Source of the DNA: SAR202 cluster bacterium bin16
GTDB lineage: Bacteria > Chloroflexota > Dehalococcoidia > Lucifugimonadales > Australimonadaceae
Direction: 5' to 3'
Length of the DNA: 64,000 nucleotides
Assembly (NCBI GenBank): GCA_002238425.1
Contig: MPMJ01000001.1
Location: 62,001-126,000, forward strand
Numbering within the stretch: the first letter of the stretch is position 1; the number at the start of each line of letters is the position of its first letter. The notes below the pieces were generated by a model, which worked only from the letters and a program-made list of their open reading frames with translations, searched no databases and had not been told where the DNA came from. A program made the translations under genes and the position numbers. This document shows, one piece after another, positions 34,536 to 41,830 of this stretch.

Positions 34536-35373
34536 CCTCAATCGCTTGGTACCTGTCGTTGCTCGTGCGAACGAACCGTTCGCCATTGAAGGACTCGGCG
34601 ATCTCCTTCGCCTGCCCGCCCCGGTCAACGTCCACGGTGAGCAGCGCGTCGGTGATGTCATCCAACACGTCCTCGCCGAACTCGTCGGCGATCGCGGGGT
34701 GCGCCACCCAGTGGTAGTTGACGTACGCCGGCGTTCGGTAGAACACGTCGACCTTGGACGTGTCGACCTCGCCGTTCGCGACGCGTCTCTCCCACACGGC
34801 CTCGCTGAGCGCGCCGGCGTCAAACGAGCCAGCCTCCACGAGCTTCCACGTGGTGTCGTGTGAACCGCTGAAACTGAGGGCGCCCAGCTCCGTCTCCGTG
34901 TCGACTCCCGCCTGGCTCAGGTAGTAGCGGGGCATCAGGTGCCCGGAGGTGGAGCTCTCGGAGCCGAACGTCACCGTCTTGCCGCGCAGGTCTTCGAGGC
35001 TGCTGATGCCCGAGCCGGGCGCCGCGACGAAGACGGAATGGAACTCGCCGTCGCGCGGGCGGTGTGCGATCGCGTCGGCCTCGGGGACGTTGATTCGTGC
35101 CTGCACGCCGGTGAGTGCGCCGTACCACACGAGATGGATGTCGCCCTGCTTGAAGGAGGTGACGACGGCGGCGTAGTCCGCCTGCGGCACGTAGCGCACT
35201 TTCAGGCCCGTTTCCTCGGCGAGGTACTCGGCCAGGTTGTTGAAACGCGCTTCCAGCAGGCTCACATCCTGATCGGGGATGCCGGCGATAAGCAGCTCCT
35301 GCTCTTCCTCACTCGAACATGCAACCATCACTGCCAGTAAGGCAACGGCCAACACAACGACGATCTTCCCCAT
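34504..35373 (-). CDS. PhnD-like substrate-binding lipoprotein, candidate selenium-oxyanion binder
   Basis: Lipoprotein of 289 residues; signal MGKIVVVLAVALLAVMVAC with lipobox Cys19. Two-lobed binding fold of the phosphate/phosphite/phosphonate group, with LVWYGALTGVQAR and GSESSTSGHLMPRYYL (anion-binding Ser/Thr loop), then SFSGSHDTTWKLVEAGSFDAGALSE. I recall a PhnD-like family annotated as putative selenate-binding proteins encoded near selD; this gene would fit it. No C-P lyase or phosphite genes are nearby. Start ATG 35373 gives a clean lipoprotein signal. Confidence 0.8.
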   Translation of the reverse strand: MGKIVVVLAVALLAVMVACSSEEEQELLIAGIPDQDVSLLEARFNNLAEYLAEETGLKVRYVPQADYAAVVTSFKQGDIHLVWYGALTGVQARINVPEADAIAHRPRDGEFHSVFVAAPGSGISSLEDLRGKTVTFGSESSTSGHLMPRYYLSQAGVDTETELGALSFSGSHDTTWKLVEAGSFDAGALSEAVWERRVANGEVDTSKVDVFYRTPAYVNYHWVAHPAIADEFGEDVLDDITDALLTVDVDRGGQAKEIAESFNGERFVRTSNDRYQAIEDAAREFGIIE

Positions 35374-35411
35374 GATTCTTTGTAACTCTCCGTCGTTACG
35401 TGATGAAGTGC

Positions 35412-35424
35412 CGGTATGATACCG
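35412..35424. promoter_or_regulatory. Palindrome in the divergent transporter/LysR promoter region
   Basis: CGGTAT-G-ATACCG is a perfect 6-1-6 inverted repeat in the 98-bp gap. It overlaps -10-like TATGAT (plus strand) and TATCAT (minus strand), so a bound regulator could control both genes. LysR proteins often act at such sites. Confidence 0.5.
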
Positions 35425-35471
35425 TCTCGTGATAGCTGGCATGAGAGACGATTACGAATTATCATCGAACC

Positions 35472-36395
35472 ATGGACGTGAGCGCGCTGAGGAGCTTCGT
35501 TGCCGTATGCCGTTCCGGCAGCTTCCGGGAGGCAGCCCGTGAGCGGCATGTCAGTCAGCCAGGCGTGAGCCGGCACGTGCAACGGCTCGAGTCAGAGCTT
35601 GGTGTGATCCTGCTGGCCCGCCACCGGAAACGCGTGGTGCCAACCGCCGCAGGCAGCAGGCTCTTCGCTTACGCCGTGGACAGCCTTGCTGCACACGACC
35701 GCATCATCGAGTCGCTCGCGCGGGATGATGCGGCGGTCAAAGGAGAGCTCCGCATCGCGGCCAGCACCGCGCCGGGCGAATACTTGCTGCCGGGCCTGCT
35801 ATCGCAGTTCACCGAGATATACCCCCGGGTGCGGCCACACGTTGCCGTCACTGACTCAGCATCGGCGACTGCACAGGTCGTGGATGGCCAGTCCGCACTG
35901 GGCTTCGTCGGAATGAAGGTGGCGCACCCGTCTCTCGAATGGACGGTCGTCGCTGAAGACGAATTGGTGCTTGCGGTGCCCGGAAGGCACCCATTCGCTG
36001 GCAGGACTTCGGTTGACGTGACCGAGCTGAACGGCCTGCCGTTCATCGAACGGGAGCCCGGGTCGGGCACCTGGACCGGTCTTCGCGGCGCGTTGGAAAG
36101 AGCGGGCATCAAGGAGCCCGGGTACATCCCGGTCATGGTCGTAAACTCAACGCACGCGACACTGGCAGCCGTCAACAACGGCTTCGGGTTCAGCATCGTG
36201 TCGTCGCTCGCGGTCCACGAGCACGAATTCGACCAGGTCTACCCGGCGCACCTGACCGGCCTCGACACGACGCGAAGCCTGTACATGGTTAGGCGGATCT
36301 CGCTCGATTCCTCCGTCGCCCAGGCCTTCGGAGATTGGGTGTCGACCCGCTTCGCAAAGGGGCGCGAGACGATAGAACAGGGGTCAATGCGATGA
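35472..36395 (+). CDS. LysR-family transcriptional regulator
   Basis: Protein of 307 residues. The N-terminal winged helix-turn-helix reads LRSFVAVCRSGSFREAARE then HVSQPGVSRHVQRLESELG; the effector domain follows (about 90-295; GELRIAASTAPGEYLLPGLL). Divergent from the transporter operon and overlapping egtD by 4 bp (ATGA), so it likely regulates the selenium/hercynine genes. The effector is unknown. Confidence 0.9.
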   Translation: MDVSALRSFVAVCRSGSFREAARERHVSQPGVSRHVQRLESELGVILLARHRKRVVPTAAGSRLFAYAVDSLAAHDRIIESLARDDAAVKGELRIAASTAPGEYLLPGLLSQFTEIYPRVRPHVAVTDSASATAQVVDGQSALGFVGMKVAHPSLEWTVVAEDELVLAVPGRHPFAGRTSVDVTELNGLPFIEREPGSGTWTGLRGALERAGIKEPGYIPVMVVNSTHATLAAVNNGFGFSIVSSLAVHEHEFDQVYPAHLTGLDTTRSLYMVRRISLDSSVAQAFGDWVSTRFAKGRETIEQGSMR

Positions 36396-37372
36396 CCGGT
36401 CGGTTCAGTGTCACGGTCTGCACTTCCGCGGACGAAGAACGCATGTTGGCGGTGCAGGAGATCGTTCGAGGCCTGACCGCTGAACCGAAGACGCTTAGCC
36501 CCAAGTTCCTCTATCACGAGGAAGGCTCCGGCCTGTTCGATGAGATTACGCACCTGGAGGAGTACTACCCCACCCGCATCGAGCGTTCGTTGCTCGATGG
36601 CTTTGGCGCCGGGATAGTTCACGATGTCCAACCCCACGAGATCGTCGAGTTGGGGCCCGGCAACAGCGCCAAGAGCGGGACGCTCCTCGGGCCCGCCCTG
36701 CAAACCGGAACGCTGAAGCGTTACATCCCGTTCGACATCAGCGAGTCGGCCGTACGGGAGGGTGCGCGAGCCCTGTTCGATATGTACCCGGACCTTGGCG
36801 AGATCGCCGCCGTCGTCGGCGATTTCGAGCGCCACCTCCCCGCCATACCCGATCCGCAGGGAACGCGACTCATCGCTTTCCTGGGGTCCACGATCGGAAA
36901 CCTGCACCCGGCCGAGCGGAGCCGCTTCCTCGAGGAGGTCCGAGCGCTGATGCCCCGGACCGAGGACGCACTCCTCGTGGGTGCGGACCTCGTCAAAGAC
37001 ACACGCATCATCGAGGCGGCCTACAACGACGCCAGGGGCATTACGGCCCTGTTCAACCTCAACTCCCTGAAGGCGGTCAACGATCTGCTGGGCACGGAGA
37101 TCGACATCAGCCTGTTCAGACACTACGCCTTCTTCAACGCCGAGCACTCGCGGATCGAGATGCATCTGCAGGCCGAGGCCGACGTAGCGTTCACCCTGCC
37201 GGCAACCGGCGACGTGGTTCGCGTCCAGGCGGGAGAGACGATCTGGACCGAGAGTTCCTACAAGTTCACGAGGGACAGCTTCGCCGGGGCGCTGCACGAC
37301 GCCGGGTTTGGCAACGTCCGCTGGTTCACAGACCCCGACGAGATGTTTGCGCTGGTGCTAGCCCGACCGTGA
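36392..37372 (+). CDS. egtD: L-histidine N-alpha-methyltransferase EgtD
   Basis: Makes hercynine (histidine betaine) from histidine with three SAM-dependent methylations. 326 residues, the family length. Motifs are KFLYHEEGSGLFDEIT and EEYYPTRIE at the N terminus, ELGPGNSAKS (86-95, SAM), PFDISESA, FLGSTIGNL (the Asn that binds the substrate amine) and IWTESSYKFT (the Glu and Ser that bind the imidazole). ATG 36392 overlaps the LysR stop. Hercynine is the acceptor for both ergothioneine and selenoneine; with selD, senA and senB 5 kb away the latter fits. Confidence 0.93.
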   Translation: MTGRFSVTVCTSADEERMLAVQEIVRGLTAEPKTLSPKFLYHEEGSGLFDEITHLEEYYPTRIERSLLDGFGAGIVHDVQPHEIVELGPGNSAKSGTLLGPALQTGTLKRYIPFDISESAVREGARALFDMYPDLGEIAAVVGDFERHLPAIPDPQGTRLIAFLGSTIGNLHPAERSRFLEEVRALMPRTEDALLVGADLVKDTRIIEAAYNDARGITALFNLNSLKAVNDLLGTEIDISLFRHYAFFNAEHSRIEMHLQAEADVAFTLPATGDVVRVQAGETIWTESSYKFTRDSFAGALHDAGFGNVRWFTDPDEMFALVLARP

Positions 37373-37379
37373 TTCGGCG

Positions 37380-38348
37380 TCATCCGCCGGCGGACGCAGA
37401 CTTCAAGCGGCGGTACGCAGCCACCACCGCCGCCCACGCCACCTGCGCCTGCTCTGAGCGGATCGCAGTCATCTGCTCACCCGCGCGGTAGCACCACGTC
37501 GATACGTTGGCTATCCCTGCTGCGGCCATCGCCTCTGCAGCCTGGCTGATCTCGTACTCCTGTCCGGCAGGTATCGAGAACGCCTGAAGCCACGCCATAG
37601 GCTCCTGCCCGGATTCGCCGCATGCGGCGGCGACCACTGTGCACGCGTCGTACACGTACGGGGAGACGGCCTGCCCGTGCGCTCGCCACAAGGGCGACAC
37701 CGCGATTACGTCAGCCGCCCGGGCAGCCGTCATCTGCTCCGGAAGGCTTGCCCCGGGGAGCACACCAACTGCAGTGCGCAGGCCAAGACCACGGGCGCTT
37801 CCGCACGCGTCCTCTATCAAGCGGACAAGACCCCGCTGCAGGGTTGTCCGTCCGCCCACCCGGCCTGCGCTCCCCGGCTCATCCGCTGTGGAAAAGACAG
37901 ATTGCGCTTCCTGGCAGCCATCGCAGACGCAAGCCTCCATGGCAGGAACCAGCGGGTCGTCGAAGAACACAGCGTCGGCGCCCGCTCTGGCAGCCGCCTC
38001 GACCCAGGTCTGAAGCAACTCACGGAAGGCGGGCGCGTTGGGACAAGCCACGGGGATTCGCCCCCCATCAGGTCGGACCTGCCAGGCTTCGGGATGCCGG
38101 AGCAGGAGATCGCTGAACGCCTCGCCTGCGAAGAGGCCACCAAGCCCCCAGCAGTCCAGCCATGCCTCGAGCCCGGCCTCATGAGTGGCGTCCACCAGGG
38201 CCCTGATCTCACCGGAGTGGAAGGCGAGGTCGTACTCGCTGAAGGTATGGACGACGTAATCGCACCCGGCTTCGACGATCTCAGGAAGGTCCCGTTCCGC
38301 GTAATGCCGGACGAACCGGTTGCCGAGATACGTGACGCCGAGTTGCAT
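37380..38348 (-). CDS. TIM-barrel-like protein of unknown function
   Basis: Protein of 322 residues. Alternating strands and helices such as EIVEAGCDYVVHTFSEYD, GLEAWLDCWGLGG, AGADAVFFDDPLVP and ADVIAVSPLW suggest a glycoside-hydrolase-like TIM barrel; FFDDP could carry acidic catalytic residues. CVCDGCQ (about 139-145) is a possible metal site. No signal peptide. It follows glmS by 15 bp and is convergent with egtD (7 bp), so it probably belongs to the glmS transcript. Confidence 0.6.
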   Translation of the reverse strand: MQLGVTYLGNRFVRHYAERDLPEIVEAGCDYVVHTFSEYDLAFHSGEIRALVDATHEAGLEAWLDCWGLGGLFAGEAFSDLLLRHPEAWQVRPDGGRIPVACPNAPAFRELLQTWVEAAARAGADAVFFDDPLVPAMEACVCDGCQEAQSVFSTADEPGSAGRVGGRTTLQRGLVRLIEDACGSARGLGLRTAVGVLPGASLPEQMTAARAADVIAVSPLWRAHGQAVSPYVYDACTVVAAACGESGQEPMAWLQAFSIPAGQEYEISQAAEAMAAAGIANVSTWCYRAGEQMTAIRSEQAQVAWAAVVAAYRRLKSASAGG

Positions 38349-38363
38349 ACGCGCGGCCCCGCG

Positions 38364-40217
38364 CTACTCGACGGTGACGCTCTTCGCCAGGTTACGCGGC
38401 TGGTCGACGTCGTTGCCCAGCAGGTCCGCCATCCGGTAGGCGAACAACTGCAGGGGTACGACCGCCACCATCGGCTGTAGCAGAGTTGGACACTCCGGCA
38501 TCCACAGCACGTCGTCCGCGTACGCCGTGGTCTCGGCGCTCCCGGCCGTTGCCGCGGCAATGACATTCCCCCCGCGAGCGCGCACCTGCGACATGCTGAT
38601 GAGCATCTTCTCGTACAGCACGTTGCGTGGCGCGACCGCGACCACCGGCGTCTCCTCGTCGATGAGCGCGATGGGGCCGTGCTTGATCTCCGCGGCGGGC
38701 ATGCCCTCCGCGTGGATGTAGCTCGTCTCCTTCATCTTGTACGCGCCCTCGCGCGCCACTGGCTCCATGAGCCCGCGTCCCAGGAAGAGGAACCGCCGTG
38801 CGTTCATGTAACGCCGCGCGACCTCCTCCACATCTCGTTCCGCCATCTCGAGCGCGGCTCCGAGCAAGGCTGGCAGGCGCGTGATCTCCTCCACCGAACG
38901 CGCCGCGCTCTCCGCGTTCAGCGTGTCGCGCTGTTGCCCCAGCGCGCAGGCCGCGAGATACATCACAACCATCGAATTGACCATCGTCTTCGTCGACGCG
39001 ACACCAACCTCGTGACCCGCGTGCATAAGCAGCGGATACTCCACGGCGCGGGTGGCCTCGCTCTCCGGAACGTTCGTGATCACCGCGGTCCGCGCCCCGC
39101 GCATCCGCGCCTCATGCAGCGCCTGCAGCGTGTCCGCCGTCTCGCCAGACTGCGTGACGCCCACGACCAGCGTGTGCCGGTCCAGCACAGGCTCGCGGTG
39201 GAGGAACTCAGCGGCGTTCTCTGCCCACGCCGGGATGCGGGCGAGCGTCTCCGCGTAGCGTGCGCCCACCATGCCCGCATGGACGCTCGTGCCCATGCCC
39301 AGGAACAGCACACGGGTCAGCGCCATCGCCTCTGCGTCGGTGAAGGGCAGCAGCAACTCGTCCAGTTGCGCTTCACCCTGTGAGAATGCGATGCGTCCAT
39401 GCAGCGCGCTCATCGCGGACTCCGGCTGCTCGTGTATCTCCTTCAGCGTGAAGTGCTTGTAGCCGCCCTTGGCCGCAGCTCCTCCGCTCACACCCACCGG
39501 GCGCAGCGCGCGCGTGGACGCGCGGCCGCCCAACGTCCGAAGCTCGAAGCCTTCCGGCCGCACCACTGCCGACTCGCCCGGCTCCAGGAAGATCGCAGTC
39601 GACGTATAGGGCGTCAGCGCCGGCAGATCGCTCGCGATGAGCATCTCGCCGTCCCCCGAGCCCACGGCGATGCCGCCCGCATTGCCTATGCGAGCGACAA
39701 CGATTGTCTCCGGCGTTCGTGCGTGCATGCACGCTATCGCATGTGCGCCGCGCAGCCGTCCTGCAGCGAGACACACCGCCTCCTCGAACGGGAGCCCGTC
39801 CGCCATCAGCTCCTCGATCGTGTGGGGGATGATCTCGGTGTCCGTCTGCGAATGGAACTGGTGGCCGTTCGCGATCAGTCGCGCTTTGAGCTCGGCGTAG
39901 TTCTCGACGATGCCGTTGTGGACGACCACGATTTCGCCGGTGCCGTCCGTGTGCGGGTGCGCGTTGATGTTGGAGGCGGGGCCATGCGTGGCCCACCGCG
40001 TGTGGCCGATGCCCTGCCGTCCGGTGACGGGTTCGTTCTCCACCAGCCGCCGCAGATTGTCCAGCTTCCCCGCCGCCCGCCGTATCGAGAGGTGCCCGAA
40101 ATCGTCGACAACGGCGACACCTGCGCTGTCGTACCCGCGATAGGAGAGCCGCGTGAGCCCATCCAGCAGGATGCTGGAGGCGTCACGAGGACCGGTGTAT
40201 CCGAATATCCCGCACAT
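38364..40217 (-). CDS. glmS: Glutamine-fructose-6-phosphate aminotransferase
   Basis: First step of UDP-GlcNAc synthesis: fructose-6-P plus glutamine gives glucosamine-6-P. 617 residues. The N-terminal glutaminase starts MCGIFGYTG with nucleophile Cys2, then HTRWATHG and HNGIVENY; two SIS domains follow (MGTSVHAGMVGARY and VGVTQSGETADT), ending LAKSVTVE. Start ATG 40217 is required by Cys2; a longer frame upstream is spurious. TACACT at 40230-40235 is 12 nt upstream. No glmS ribozyme was noticed. UDP-GlcNAc is also the donor expected for SenB. Confidence 0.95.
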   Translation of the reverse strand: MCGIFGYTGPRDASSILLDGLTRLSYRGYDSAGVAVVDDFGHLSIRRAAGKLDNLRRLVENEPVTGRQGIGHTRWATHGPASNINAHPHTDGTGEIVVVHNGIVENYAELKARLIANGHQFHSQTDTEIIPHTIEELMADGLPFEEAVCLAAGRLRGAHAIACMHARTPETIVVARIGNAGGIAVGSGDGEMLIASDLPALTPYTSTAIFLEPGESAVVRPEGFELRTLGGRASTRALRPVGVSGGAAAKGGYKHFTLKEIHEQPESAMSALHGRIAFSQGEAQLDELLLPFTDAEAMALTRVLFLGMGTSVHAGMVGARYAETLARIPAWAENAAEFLHREPVLDRHTLVVGVTQSGETADTLQALHEARMRGARTAVITNVPESEATRAVEYPLLMHAGHEVGVASTKTMVNSMVVMYLAACALGQQRDTLNAESAARSVEEITRLPALLGAALEMAERDVEEVARRYMNARRFLFLGRGLMEPVAREGAYKMKETSYIHAEGMPAAEIKHGPIALIDEETPVVAVAPRNVLYEKMLISMSQVRARGGNVIAAATAGSAETTAYADDVLWMPECPTLLQPMVAVVPLQLFAYRMADLLGNDVDQPRNLAKSVTVE

Positions 40218-40272
40218 ACGACAGAGAGGAGTGTAGCACTCCGCCCGCCACCGCTGGGTGAAGGCGTTGGTT

Positions 40273-40317
40273 CCCTCCCCCTCGATGCTTGATCCCTTCC
40301 CCCTCGATGGGGGAAGG
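40273..40317. repeat. REP-like palindrome
   Basis: CCTTCCCCC (40295-40303), loop TCGAT, GGGGGAAGG (40309-40317), preceded by a partial copy CCCTCCCCCTCGATG (40273-40287). A dispersed element rather than a gene. Confidence 0.5.
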
Positions 40318-40453
40318 TCAGGATGGGGGTGATGGGAGCGAGCCCCTTGCCATACTACGCACAACGCCATCTGCCCCTTGTGCGAGCGAAACGCCCCTGC
40401 GTACCCTATTCCTAGGCCGCCGACCTCCGCCTTTGCGCCCCACGGAAGACCCT

Positions 40454-40490
40454 GTTGCAGATCGTTGCATTCCCGTTGCTCTTCCGTTGC
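40454..40490. repeat. Helically phased GTTGC word array
   Basis: GTTGC at 40454, 40464, 40475 and 40486 (spacing 10, 11, 11), with further GTTGC/GCAAC words up to about 40590. The gap 40218-40776 (559 bp) holds no supported gene; it contains this array and the palindrome at 40295. The words match those at 3673-3852. Confidence 0.55.
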
Positions 40491-40776
40491 TTTCCGTCCG
40501 CATCACCGGTGCGGGTCGCAGCCCGCTTGTTGCAATAAAGGGCCCGAACCACGAGAGAAGAACGCCTGATGCAGCAGAAAGCAACAGAAAACAGAAAAAC
40601 GCGCCTTCACGCCCCTCAGCAGTCCTTCGTCCCGAGGTTGGCGATTGAGGTCGGTAGGGTTACTATCCTGGCGGCGCGCTATGGAGAATCCCCCCATGTG
40701 GGACTCCATTCGACGGGATAGACCCGGCGTCCGTCAGCCGGACGCCGCTGGCCCAGGTGGCCTTGAGGAGGGCAAC

Positions 40777-41823
40777 ATGGCACGAGGTCCAGTGATCGAC
40801 GCGGACGGCCACATCCTGGAGCGCTCCCAGGATGTGTGGCGGTACATCGAGCCGCCATTCGATAAGCGTGGGGGCGGTCTCTGGCCGGGAGGTCATCCGT
40901 GGGATGCCGAGCTGGCCGGGACGCTGACCAACCACGATTACAAGGACGGAGGTCTGGAGCCCGAGCGCCAGGTCGAGACGTGGCTGCGCATCGCTGACCG
41001 GGAGAACATCGAAACCGCGGTCCTCTTCCCCACCGGCTCCGGACACGTCGCCTACATCCCCGAGCCCGAGTGGGCGATCGCCGTCTCGCGCGCGACCAAC
41101 ACCCACTTCGCGACTGACTACGGCGCAGCATCGCCGCGCCTCCGCCCCGTCGGCGTCCTGCCCATGCGCGACCCGCATGCAGCAGCGGAAGAGCTCCGCC
41201 GTGCGGTTACGGAGCTTGGGCTGGTCAGCTTCGAGATCCTCTCACAGGGGCTTACCCTGGGATTCGGCGACCCCTTCTATGACCCCATCTTCGCCGAAGC
41301 CGAGCGCCTTGGCGTGCCGCTCTGCATACACGGCACACGCTCCAGGCCCGAGGAGGTGGGCGCCGACCGGTTCAAGACGTTCGCCGAGGTGCACACCTAC
41401 GTCTTCCCCGCGTCCGTCACCCTGCACTTCGTCAGCGTCATGGCGAACGGGGTGCTCGAACGCTTCCCGAAGCTGAAGCTCGCCTTCCTGGAGGTCGGCG
41501 CGACGTGGTTGCCCTACTGGCTGGACCGGCTGGACGAGCACTGGGAACTCCGCGGCGCGGTGGAGTTGCCGTACGCCACGAAACGGCCAACGGACGTCTT
41601 CCGCGAGCACGAGATCTACGTGAGCGTGGAGCCGGAGGAGACGTTGCTCTCCCAGACTATCGAACACCTCGGAGACGACCACTTCCTGTTCGCATCCGAC
41701 GTCCCGCACTGGGATGCCCGGTTCCCCGAGAACCTCGAATACCTCGAGTCTCGGCAGGACATCCCTGCAGCGAGCCTCCGGAAGATCACGTACGACAACG
41801 GGAAGCGCCTCTTCGGGCTCTAG
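40777..41823 (+). CDS. Amidohydrolase (ACMSD-like TIM barrel)
   Basis: Protein of 348 residues related to the gene at the left window edge. It begins MARGPVIDADGHILE (metal site), continues with IHGTRSRPEE (internal His), HFVSVMANGVLERFPKLKLAFLEVGATWLPYWLDR, and ends with LFASDVPHWDA, which carries the metal-binding Asp. ATG 40777 has GAGGAGGG upstream; the frame opens earlier at 40645 without family similarity. Substrate unknown. Confidence 0.85.
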   Translation: MARGPVIDADGHILERSQDVWRYIEPPFDKRGGGLWPGGHPWDAELAGTLTNHDYKDGGLEPERQVETWLRIADRENIETAVLFPTGSGHVAYIPEPEWAIAVSRATNTHFATDYGAASPRLRPVGVLPMRDPHAAAEELRRAVTELGLVSFEILSQGLTLGFGDPFYDPIFAEAERLGVPLCIHGTRSRPEEVGADRFKTFAEVHTYVFPASVTLHFVSVMANGVLERFPKLKLAFLEVGATWLPYWLDRLDEHWELRGAVELPYATKRPTDVFREHEIYVSVEPEETLLSQTIEHLGDDHFLFASDVPHWDARFPENLEYLESRQDIPAASLRKITYDNGKRLFGL

Positions 41824-41830
41824 CCTTGCC

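Noticed and set aside
32049-35373. Phosphonate utilisation operon
   Set aside because: Transporter family fits, but there are no C-P lyase, phosphonatase or phosphite dehydrogenase genes nearby.
40218-40260. glmS ribozyme upstream of glmS
   Set aside because: No ribozyme-like core was seen, and the short distance from the -10 box to the start leaves no room for one.
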